NCBI GenBank assembly: GCA_964035545.1
Contig: CAXIUT010000303.1
Span: 1 to 64,000, forward strand
Direction: 5' to 3'
From: Bugula neritina
Taxonomy: Eukaryota > Bryozoa > Gymnolaemata > Cheilostomatida > Bugulidae
DNA: 64,000 bases
In this document: positions 1 to 9,931 of the stretch, one piece after another
How positions within the stretch are numbered: position 1 is the stretch's first letter
Layout: the number at the start of each line of letters is the position of its first letter
Translations under genes and position numbers: made by a program
The notes under the pieces: generated by a model
Seen by the model: the letters and a program-made list of their open reading frames with translations, nothing else
Told to the model about the DNA's origin: nothing
The model's database searches: none

Positions 1-87
1 CCCAACCCCAACCCCAACCCCAACCCCAACCCCAACCCAACCCCAACCCCAACCCCAACCCCAACCCCAACCCCAACCCCCAACCCC
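1..87. repeat. Left telomere, C4A2 repeats
   Basis: Uninterrupted CCCCAA repeats at the very start of the contig, in the orientation expected for a left chromosome end (C-rich strand 5' to 3' inward). One unit near position 43 is CCCAA and one near position 80 is CCCCCAA. Unique AT-rich sequence starts at 88. C4A2 telomeres are typical of oligohymenophorean ciliates. Confidence 0.95.
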
Positions 88-567
88 TCTATTTACATAT
101 AAAATATAATACCAAACAAATCATTGAATCATTTCCTCTCGAAGCAACCTAATATAAATTTTATCTTTTTACAAATATCTGTCAATAAAATTCATTGTTT
201 TCTTATCAGCACATTACATCAATTCACTTCTACTACAACTCCTAATATCTTTTTACAAAATCTACATAATAAAACAATAAATACTTTTTCTCTTTATTTT
301 GTTATCCACTGCACAGTAACAGCGTAAGATTTCAATTTGTCTTACCACTAACCAGCACATTACTATTTTTATTGATGTCCAAGTAAATTGTTTTAATAGC
401 ATTGCTGGATTTTAGAATAGACCTGTTTTTACATAGCTAGTTGTGGTTTAATAAATTACTAGGAATTGAGATGTTACTCAAATAGAAGTCGCCATAACAT
501 ATCAAGTTATAAAAAATAAAATATGGAATAAATAAATTCAAGCAATGAAAATCTATAAATCAAATGG
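88..567. other. Subtelomeric non-coding stretch
   Basis: About 480 bp of AT-rich sequence between the telomere and the first gene. No open frame of note remains on either strand when only TGA is a stop. I see no RNA gene, repeat or conserved motif. The right half presumably holds the promoter of the gene at 568. Confidence 0.6.
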
Positions 568-2251
568 ATGACCTTCAGATAGCAATTTGCTACCTAAAAC
601 GAATCCATCAATGATTAAGGTGCCATCCAACTTATTGAAAAATGGGTCGATCATGCCCATAAACAAGAATTTTAATAATTAGATAATCAAGTCAATAGAG
701 AAACAAACTATGAAAAAAGTATTGTAGATGTGATAAAAATTGTGTTAAATGCTTAGAAATAGGGACGATGGCTTATAACTCAGAAATATAGTTTTGAACA
801 TGTAAGTACAATAGTTAAAAAAATGAAACAGGAGTATGATAAAATTATAAAATAAATATCAGAAAAGAAAGATGAAATTATATAGAAACCAGAATAACCA
901 TAGTTATAGAAAAAGGAGGAATAAGAAATAATAAAAGATGACAATATAATGATAAAAAATGAGAATAATACAACTCAATTACCAATAATAAAACCTAGAG
1001 GTAAACTATTCAATCCTGAATAGATGGCAGTATAATTTAAAGTCAACGAATAAATCATAAAATAGTATATTCCTAAAGGATCAAAGATGTTCTAAAAAGA
1101 TAACAGAACTAAACCATCTCAAATAATGAACAACAAATATTTAAAAATGGTTTTTTAAAGATTTTGTAAACAATGTTATAGCTAAAAAGGATATTTTAGT
1201 GATATTATGAAACATGGTGATAAAATGAATCTCAATAAATGGATGGTCTTTTGTAAATAATTTTAGTTTAATTAGAAGTTTCATATTAAACATTTAATCT
1301 AGTGCTATCAACAAGCGACACATTTTGCTTCGCAAATGGATTTGCAACAGTTTCTAACCGCAGTTTCTCTTTTGCAGTAAAAATATTTATAGAAGTTTCA
1401 TAAAGGAGAATAATTTATTTAAGATGTGTTGCATTTGGGGAGTTAGGCTGCTTATCGGGTTAAAATGGATAGTTTGAAAGTAAGATATGGCGGAAGAACT
1501 AAAAATAGCTTTTAGCTAGCTACCTATCCTGAAAGATTGAGGTTAGATGAGATTGCAAAAGAGAAACAATTCAAATAAAAAAGAAAATAGCGATAGACTA
1601 TCTTGATAAAAGGAATGTACTAAGATCATTTAAAGTAGGAGGTTCATCGGTTGAAATAGCGAAGAGAAAGGGATAAGATAAATAACGCAAGTAGAATTAT
1701 GAATAAAAGTTTGGTAACTTAGAGTAGAAAAGAGAAAGACAGTAATATAACAACAAGTCCTAAAATATTTAAAACATTTTGACAACATGAATTACTCTAA
1801 AATATTTCATATCAAACAAGGACCAAGAAAAACAACTAACTCATCAATGAACGGATCTCAGCAAATAACTCATATGTATAGAACTGAAGTACCTGATAAG
1901 GATAAGAAAAAAAATAGAGAAGAATCTCAGTAAAAGTTACATGAAACAATCAAATAGAAAATTCATGATCCCCCTCAGCGAGAGTGGATTGAATAGAAGG
2001 AGCCAACTTGGCTAACCCGCATTCGTAGTGATTCTGAGGAATCTGATGAAATATTGAAGGAACATATGGAGTTAGAGAAGAAACTTAACAAAGATCATTA
2101 GTTTTAGAAATTGAAAAGTCTCAAGAAAGAAATGGAGACAAAATCAACAAAAGTAGATTTAATGAAGAAAGAGATGGAAGAGGAAGATGAGGACATGACT
2201 GAAACAGGAGCCAATTTTAGAATTAATAACAGGCATACTATTATTCATTGA
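568..2251 (+). CDS. Hypothetical charged coiled-coil protein
   Basis: Not recognised. The frame from ATG 568 is open for 404 codons to TGA 1780-1782 and is rich in Lys and Glu (many TAA/TAG codons). A central stretch (codons about 190-300) has a mixed hydrophobic, helical look with several Cys and His. A second frame opens with ATG at 1787, only 4 bp after that stop, and runs 154 charged codons to TGA 2249-2251. Such a small gap is unlikely between two genes. A 19-nt GT...AAG candidate intron near 1714 (gtaacttag start) would fuse both frames into one protein of about 550 residues; a single-base error could do the same. I list it as one gene. If the parts are separate, the boundaries are 568-1782 and 1787-2251. 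Confidence 0.55.
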
Positions 2252-2371
2252 TATATTGTTTCTTTTGATTAATTAGATAATTTATTGTAATGTAGCTTAT
2301 ATGATAATTTTTATTGTTATAGTTTGGGTTATTTATCTTCGTCAAAAATATTTTAGATATATTAGTTACAA

Positions 2372-3909
2372 ATGTAAAAAGATAAAGTGTATTGGGTAGC
2401 TATCCGTCGCTAGGACAAGAGTGTCTGGGAACGTAGAACTCCTTTGACTCCTGATGGTGTTAAAGAAGTTTTGGAAAAAAACCCTAACATCAAAATCATA
2501 GTGCAGCCATCCAAAAAAAGAATCTTTTCTGACTTTGAATATGAACAAGCAGGTGCAACTCTTTGCTAGGACATAACTAAATGCGAGCTGATATTGGGTA
2601 TAAAATAAGTACCCATTGAAAATCTTATTCCTGATAAAACATTTGTCTACTTTTCACATACTTTTAAAGTACCTTTTTTGATAGCTAGGCTCAACTACAT
2701 AACATGGCAGCCTTGGATGCGATCATTGAAAGAAATATAAGACTAATCGACTATGAAAGAATTGTTGATGAAGAAAATAAAAGATTAATTGCTTTTGGCA
2801 AGTATGCTGGCATAGCTGGAGCCATTGATTTTATGAAAGGCTTTGGAGAGTACATCATGATGATGGGAATCAGTTCTCCTTTGCTTCAATGCAATTGTGC
2901 ATACAAATATGAAAATATTAAAGAGTGTTATGATCACTTTAAACAAATTGGATAAAGAATCAAAGAGAAATTGATTCCTAAAGAACTTTCTCCTATGATC
3001 TTTGCTGTGACTGGAAGAGGAAGGACTGCTGCTGGATGCCTTGAGGTCATTGAAAATTTCCCTATCACTGTCATTAAACCAAGCTAAATCGAAGCCCTTT
3101 GGGCTGATAGAGAAAACCCTAAACACCAGAAAACTATCTATGTTACTTCTATTAACACTGAAGACTGTGTTTAGCCAAAAGATCCTTAAGCTAAATTCAA
3201 TAAGCAAGACTATTATGCCAATCCTGGAAAGTATAAGATGAATTTTAAGACTAAGTTTTTACCCTACATTTCTGCTTTGTTCCACTGCATCTATTGGGCT
3301 CCTGAGTTTCCAAAGTATATTGAAAATAAAGATCTAAAAGAACTTGCCAGTCAGAATAAGCTTCGTCTGCTTGGTATCTGTGATGTATTTTATTAGTTAG
3401 ATAGATAACTTGTGATTTAGAAGGGTCTATCTAATGCTTATAAGACTACACTCAACCTGAAAAGCCTTTCTTTTACTATGATTCTCTTGAAGATGAAAGC
3501 AATTTTGATTGTAAATATAAGTATGGAAAGGTATTGTATCTGGCTGTTGATTTCTTGCCTTGTGCTAACTTGCTACTGATGCATGTATTTTCTATTTTAT
3601 ATAGCTAATCACTTTAGTAGACTCCTTAAAGATTGGGTTCCAATGATTGCTAAAAGTGATAAAACATTACCTTTCAATTAACAAGGACTCCCTGCAGAAT
3701 TGAAGAGAGCTGTGGAGACTTGTGGTGGCAAATTTACACCAAACTATGAGTATATTCCAAATTTGAGGAAAGAAAACCTTGAAAAATCACTAGCTGCCTC
3801 TAACAAAAAGAAGAAATCTCAAGAATATGACAATACAAACTCTTTACAGCAAAATAATGTCAAAGAAGTTGGAAATATTAAAGGATAAGCTTTAGACTTC
3901 ACTAAGTGA
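2372..3909 (+). CDS. Lysine-ketoglutarate reductase (saccharopine-forming), monofunctional
   Basis: N-terminal half of alpha-aminoadipic semialdehyde synthase, the lysine-catabolism enzyme that condenses lysine with 2-oxoglutarate to saccharopine. Recognisable motifs: VWERRTPLTPDGV near the start, LGIKEVPIENLIPDKTF, RLIDYERIVDEENKR, then AFGKYAGIAGAIDF, and ITCDLEGSIE further on. Three 20-nt introns restore the frame: 2669-2688, 3385-3404 and 3585-3604. The protein stops after about 490 residues; the fused saccharopine dehydrogenase half of animals and plants is absent, so a separate gene would have to supply it. One base appears to be missing in the T/G-rich run around 3550-3570: the frame of VDF before it and of LATDASNHF after it are offset by one. 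Convergent with the next gene, 48 bp between stops. Confidence 0.88.
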
Positions 3910-3957
3910 TCAATAGAAAGATATAAATAAGATAAACAATATTTTTTAATGAGAAAA

Positions 3958-4887
3958 TCAAGCTGATCTTTAATTTTATGTTTCCATCACTTTTCTGCTC
4001 TAAGATTCACAAATACATCTCAGCATAGGAGCTGGTAAAAGACTTGTGAGATAGGACAAAAATCGATGCATATAATAACCATTTGTTTCATAATCTAGTC
4101 CAAGGTACTTGAGAGAAGCTTGGGCACATTAATTTCTTGAAGCTACAGTGCATGATTTTTTCATTTTAGAAAGATTACTTTCTACATACATTGGCCTCAC
4201 TGATAAGATATCTATTTTATCTGAATACTCCATTTCAAGAGATTGAGAAAGAAAATCATTGTAAGCTTTAGTTGAACTATAGACAGATATATAGGGTAGA
4301 GGGTTCTCTCCTGCCACTGAGGAAAGGTTAATTATGGCGCTACGTTTTTATCTTTTGATCATATTAGGTATCAACCAGTGACTAAGGAGAGTCATGGGGA
4401 GAATATTGATAGTTATTTCGTTTCTGAGTCTTTTTTCTGGTATTTAATGAAAATATCCAATATTTGAGATCCCCACATTGTTAACAAGTATCGAAACATC
4501 GATGCCCTCTAGTTCTGCATTGATTCGAGAAAAGAAGTTTTATTGCTAGCTGTTCATAAAATCAGCAATGATAAGTTTTGTTTTGATGAACTGTTCTTCA
4601 TTCTCTAATTTGATTTTTGCAAGAGCCTCTTCCATTTTAGTTCTGTTTCTAGCTATCATACAAATATTGAATCCTAGAGCAGCTAATTATTAACAAAATC
4701 CAAGTCCAATTCCATCTGAACCACCAGTTACGACAGCCCATGTATTTCGTCCATATCTTTCGGCAAAATTTTTAGAAGGAAGGACAGCTTTGATAAGACT
4801 CCAAAGGATTTTGGATATAAAAATGACAAAGACGATTCCTCCGATGACTGCCAGGAAATAGATGAATCTTAGTGCTGATTAATCCAT
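3958..4887 (-). CDS. Short-chain dehydrogenase/reductase, membrane-anchored (17-beta-HSD12/3 type)
   Basis: 309-residue SDR enzyme, intronless. The N-terminus is a hydrophobic anchor (about residues 6-35), followed by the Rossmann nucleotide motif TGGSDGIG, then NNVG, a catalytic Ser in NLSSVAGE and the YSSTK active-site Tyr/Lys. The layout (N-terminal anchor then SDR core, VRPMYVESNLSK loop) resembles hydroxysteroid 17-beta dehydrogenase 12/3-type 3-ketoacyl-CoA or steroid reductases of the ER membrane. Substrate cannot be told from sequence. Start ATG 4885-4887; only 58 bp separate it from the divergent ATG at 4946, so both probably share a promoter region. Confidence 0.88.
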
Positions 4888-4945
4888 TATGTTTCTTATT
4901 TTTTTAATCAATTATATCAGTTGTGTAAATGACTATAGTTTTATT

Positions 4946-6359
4946 ATGGCTATTGCTCAAGAAATACAACCAAGTAGAATATTAGATTCAAGTAAGATGG
5001 CTTTAATTAATTATGTGGTTTAGAAAAAACAAGGAGTACATAATTTTTCTCAGAAGTCTGTCTTTTGGGATCGATAACATGTCTACAATGAAAAATCTTA
5101 TGCTCAGAAATAAACTGAAAGAACTTGAAACAACAAACATGAAAACTAAAACAAGATTGCTTAGATCCTAAAAAGAAATAGTCGATTTAACTTGTAAAGG
5201 TCCAACAAAAGAAACTTAAAGTAGAATTTTTAGATCATCATCAACTCATAGTTTTAGGCCTAAAGGATAATTATCAGTAATGAAGTGGAGAGTAGAAGCT
5301 TTAAAAGAAGAAGAACAGTCGAAAAAGATTTTAGTTATGAGACAACAAGTGAGATAACTTAAATAAAAATACGAAAATATGAAAATCGAACATAATTAAT
5401 TGAAAAAGAGTCTTAAATATACAAGAATTAATGAACTTCAAACTTAAAACAAAGAATTGCAATAAGAGCTTTATCGATTACATAAATTAGTAGTTTAAAC
5501 AGTAAAAATGAGAGATTAAATTTTTATTTCTTTAACAAAAGAAAGGTAAGATCGCAAATCTGGTTTTAAAAAATAGATTGATACTAAAGGTCAAGCTAAT
5601 CGTGATTTTCTGAGGTTAAAATAAGATTTATAACAGCAAATAATGAGAAATAGAGAACAAATGCTGAAAAATAGATAGTATCAAATCAACATATCAAAAT
5701 TAACAGAAAGCAATCAAAAACTTAATCACTAGAATATGAAATTAAAGGAACAATTGGCCAATGAAAGGAAAAGTAAAACTTTTATTCCTGTCTAAAGCAA
5801 AATTGAAGATAACTCTAAATTGGAGTATTCAGTTTCTGCATATGCTTAGAGTCCAACTAAAAATGTTCGTCAAAAGTAACCTGATTCAGCAGAAATTATC
5901 TCTCTTGAACTTTTAACAGTAAAAAAAGATCAATAAACCACTAATAAGAATAATGAAGAGAATAATTATTCATAGAAAAAGTTAAATGAAGAAAATGAAG
6001 AAGAAAAATCAAAAAAATAATTACCATAAGTTAAAAAATAAAAAGAAAAATAAATCAAAAAGAAAGAAAGCTACGAATAAGATAAGTAAGAAGATTTATT
6101 TGAAGAATACGAGGAAAATAAAAAATAAAAAATAGAAGAAAAAGAAAAAGAAAAAGTTGAGGAAAGAAAAAGAACGTAAGTATACGAAGAATAGTTGTAA
6201 GAATAAGAAAGTTAAATATCTGAAATCAATGAAAAGGTTGAAGAAATAAAACCAGTAAAAGTTGAATAAGAGAAAAAAGGTCAGGTTAATGATTAGATTT
6301 AGGAGATAAGAGAAGTTGATGACTCTTCAGAATATGAATACATCATGTAGGATGTTTGA
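4946..6359 (+). CDS. Hypothetical long coiled-coil protein
   Basis: Not recognised by family. Reading from ATG 4946 gives about 60 residues, and then a +1 frame continues from about 5120 through a long coiled-coil (heptad-like Lys/Glu/Gln/Leu, about residues 80-280) and a very acidic, Glu/Lys-rich tail to TGA 6357-6359. No 20-nt intron fits the frame change at about 5065-5125, so it is either a sequence error or an unusual intron. An alternative start is ATG 5139, in frame with the main body. Repeated Glu runs are mostly written TAA/TAG/GAA. Possibly cytoskeletal or ciliary; that is inference from composition only. Confidence 0.55.
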
Positions 6360-6391
6360 TAGTTTAATTGATAAAAGATTATATTAAATAT

Positions 6392-7176
6392 TCAACTATC
6401 TTATTAAACCTCTATTTAGATTGGTTCTTCAACCTGAAGTTGTTTTCTTCTGGTAGACAAAAATAATTCAAGATGCTCATTTTGACTGATCAAAGCATTA
6501 AGCTCATATTCCATTTTTTATGTTTGAACTACTCTTCTTTATCGATATTTTTGTTCCATTGATTCTTTCTTACTCAATATCTCTTCCTTTTTCCTTTCTA
6601 GTTGTGACTTCTTGAATTAATAAGCCTTCAGTTCTTTTTCAAGTTCGTCCATTCCATTTTCTGACTCAGATTATTTATGCAATCCGTAGTTCACTCCTTA
6701 TTCGTAAACAGTTTGATATGCAGATATGGTCATTTTTCTTTAATCTCTAACTCTTAGTAACATAAGACCCTTTTCTGGAGAATTAAGGGTAACTTGCCTG
6801 ATAATTTCATCAAACATTTAACTATACAATCTTTATTTGATGGGACATATTCCTTAAGTTCGAGCCTGCATTTGAATCAAAGTTTGTTATAGTTTTTTTT
6901 TGACAAGTTAAACATCATCTCGTTCAGGTTAGCTGTGTGATACATATTGTAAAAATGTTTACCCGTTCCTCTCCCATAATCTAGGCGGAAGAATATTGTT
7001 AAGAATATCTAAATAATCGAGGGAATACCTTAAAGAGAAGGTTTTGATTATGTAATGTTGGAATTATTGATATTTTGACGATAAGCCTCAAGTTTATGAG
7101 TGATATCTAGGGGTGGTTCATACTTAATAAGAGAAGCTGGCGCTTCTATTTAGTTCGTTTCAATTATTGGACGCAT
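6392..7176 (-). CDS. Axonemal dynein light chain p28 (inner-arm)
   Basis: 254-residue homologue of the p28/DNALI1 light chain of inner dynein arms in cilia. Diagnostic segments in order: ILNNILPPRLWE (about residues 55-66), GICPIK near the middle, MFDEIIRQVTLNSPEKGLMLLRVRDE, MTISAYQTVYE, followed by a C-terminal coiled coil. The conserved Glu after RVRD is encoded by TAA, one of the positions that shows TAA means Glu here. One 20-nt intron at 7009-7028. Length matches the family (about 250). Convergent with the coiled-coil gene to the left, 32 bp between stops. High confidence; expected for a ciliate. Confidence 0.95.
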
Positions 7177-7280
7177 AATTATAAAATTTCATACTCAAAA
7201 AATATCTAAAATTATTCATAAAATAACTATAAATCATGTTTATTCATATTAGATAAAAGTTAGAGGATGAATGATGAAAA

Positions 7281-7762
7281 TCAGATTTGTTAAATCTTTT
7301 TATTGATAATTACTGGATTATCAATTTTAAGTTTTTTACGTCCTAGAGAAATAAAATCAACTGAACATTCATGATCTTCAGGCAATCGATGTTTATTACA
7401 ATATTCATTACTACAGTGTTTACAACTATGGCCTAACATCTTTGTTTTTCTACCACATTTCTAACACCTACCACTAACCTTTTCAGAGATCTAATCGGAT
7501 GGTGCTGCTCTTTTTTTACTGTTATCTTACAGCTCTGTATTTTTATTTTATTCTGAAACTATTATTTTTAATGTTTAATCTGAACTTTTATCTTTGTTCG
7601 AGAGCAGTTGTTGCTATCCGTTGTGTTACTTTCTTGATAAAAAATAAAGTACTTATAGCACAAAGAACACATTTAGTTATAAAGAGGATGGCCATACAGT
7701 TTAGTACATTTGAAGCAGAGTTTAGCCTAAAAGACGACTTCTTTGTTAGAATTCTAAGTCAT
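7281..7762 (-). CDS. A20/AN1-type zinc-finger protein
   Basis: 153-residue protein with an N-terminal A20 finger (CFKC...CSLCYKK, about residues 16-37) and a C-terminal AN1 finger (CQKCGRKTKMLGHSC, then CNKHRLPEDHEC, about residues 98-130). This is the stress-associated protein/ZFAND5-6 architecture, known to bind ubiquitin and act in stress responses. One 20-nt intron (7633-7652) sits directly after the last Cys pair of the A20 finger. Without it the frame breaks. The start codon lies 130 bp from the interstitial telomere tract, like a normal subtelomeric gene whose promoter faces the chromosome end. Confidence 0.92.
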
Positions 7763-7892
7763 TCTGATAAAATTAAATATAAAACTCTAACTTTATATCA
7801 ATATAATCATCAAATTTAGCTGTTAAAATATTTCTGCTTGATATTAACTTTATTCATAAATCAAGAAGGTTTTCTTAAATTTGATTACAACT

Positions 7893-7996
7893 GGGGTTGG
7901 GGTTGGGGTTGGGGTTGGGGTTGGGGTTGGGGTTGGGTTGGGGTTGGGGTTGGGGTTGGGGTTGGGGTTGGGGTTGGGGTTGGGGTTGGGGGTTGG
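7893..7996. repeat. Interstitial telomeric tract (G4T2), right-end orientation
   Basis: About 104 bp of GGGGTT repeats inside the contig, with one GGGTT unit near 7934 and a GGGGG unit near the right border. The G-rich strand runs rightwards, as it should at a right chromosome end, so block 1-7996 on its own looks like a complete 8-kb chromosome. But unique sequence continues at 7997 without a C4A2 start. The tract abuts the open reading frame of a beta-adaptin on its right. Confidence 0.95.
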
Positions 7997-9829
7997 TATA
8001 TTTACTTTAGGTTTATTAAGAATGTAGTCTTATGGTGTTTTATCGAATAAAGATGAAGCATATCCCATAGATTTAATCATTTCATTGAGAATAGATTCCT
8101 AAATAACTTCATTTGAACTATTTGCTTTAAACCTATTCTAGAAAATCATTGTTTTGACTTGTTCAGGATTTACTATAAGCAATCTCCAATATATAAAGGC
8201 TTGATCTCTTATATCAGGATTATCACATTCTTATGTAGCTGATTTAAAAAGATTATTTATCAATTATTAGCATTTATCAGGAAATTTGATAAATATTTTG
8301 ATTGCTGACCTTAATATTGAAAGTTGAATTGAATAAGGTGATTTTTTGAAATCATAAATCCATTTTTTGAAAGTATTCATCGATACTTAAAATATTTATG
8401 AAGCATATTAGCCAATAAACCAAATAAATGCTTATTGCCCTTCAAAACTTGTTAAATTATCAAGAAGAGGAACAAATTAGAATAATATTTTATTACAAAA
8501 ATTAGGATACTTTCTAAGAATCTAACAAATAGTCTATATTATAAAGACTTTACAACAAGTAACTGACTGGCTATTTCCTCAGTATAGTACAAAATATGAA
8601 TGATATTGCTTATTAGTTGATCCAATAGTTTCATGCAGGATTTGATAAAATTTTAATTATGAAGGGCTATTTTACCTATAATTTCAACACATTTAACTGA
8701 AAACTTGCTATCAATGTCATAGATGTATGTCTTAAGTTAATCAAATATAATTTATTGATTTTTTTAATTTATTATTAAAATAAATATTTAACTAAATATT
8801 ATCTTTCTTACATCTTTTATTATTTTATGTAATAAGGATCAGAAAATTGACAAAAAAAACATTTTATTTCATTGTAAAAAATCAAAGGAAATTTTCTTAT
8901 CAGATATTTTATATTTTTTAGAATTATATATCTAATTTCATAACAAGATGTTGATAAGAGTGATACAAGAGCTATTCTTATTTTTTTTATCAAATTGTTA
9001 ACCACATTTTAATTAGATATAAATTATAAGTATCTGACCATTAATCTTATTGAACTAAATGCCACAGTTGGATTTTAATGCATCAAGAGAGAATCTATCT
9101 TATTGATAACCCTAAATATAAATTTATCTACATTTCAGATTGTTCTTCATCAATTAAATCATATTTTGAAAGGAAATCTAAGATATAAACTTGAGAACAT
9201 TCCATGCTAAAAGGCAAAACATGAATAATAGTTTTTAAAATTTATTCATCGATTTCGATATGGATTTGTCCTCTACTATGAGCTATTTATTAAAGAGAAA
9301 TAATGACATTAGCTATTACTTAGCCATTTTTTTCTTAAATTATAACATTTTCCAAAAGAGAAATAAATTAATTTTTTATTTATATCTTTTCAGTTTGTTT
9401 ATAAATTTTTAAGACCCCTAAAACAGCTGTTTTTCTAACATAAGGATCAGAATCTTTAAGACTTTCTTTCAGAGAGTTATAAATATATTATCCAATTTGT
9501 CTGTCATTGATTGAACTCATTGTTCTAATTGCTAGTGATTGAATAATCGGATTAGAATCTTTTGAATCCTTATTAAGTACACAAAGTGACATAAGTGCCT
9601 CTTCTACTCTGGTTTATTTTATCTTATTGAAAATTAAATAGGCTATTTTCTTTTGTTAAAGATTATTTTATGAAAATCCTCTGAGCACTGGAATAAATAA
9701 AATAACTGCATTATGATAAAGTATCTGTGAATATGCTTTTATCAAAGCCTCCTTTCTCTCTTAAAGATTTTTAGATTTCAAACCTTAATTAATGCTGACC
9801 ATCTATTTTCTATTTAAGTTTGGTATCAT
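7997..9829 (-). CDS. AP-complex beta-adaptin trunk, 3' end lost at telomere tract
   Basis: Large beta subunit of a clathrin/AP adaptor complex, which links cargo and coat on Golgi/endosome vesicles. Armadillo-type trunk recognised from LRDSDPYVRKTAVLGV-like text, KIRIALVSLLS followed by IRYIILKNIKYLI, DPYYIK, and NPDIRDQAFIYWRLL near the end. Three 20-nt introns (8534-8553, 8792-8811, 9112-9131) give 591 uninterrupted codons. No TGA occurs before the repeat tract at 7996; the frame would continue as Pro-Asn repeats encoded by CCCCAA. The hinge and ear are therefore missing from this locus, whether by real truncation at the tract or a chimeric join. Start ATG 9827-9829. Confidence 0.88.
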
Positions 9830-9931
9830 CAGACTAAAAGATCAGAATTTAATATATCAAAGATAATTTTTATATCACAATATAAGGCATATTAAATAAA
9901 GATAAATATATAGAAAAATCAATTATCTCTT

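Noticed and set aside
7838-8050. Open frame encoding Gly-Val/Trp-Gly repeats
   Set aside because: It is simply the translation of the G4T2 telomeric tract; the same holds for the frame at 24604-24831.
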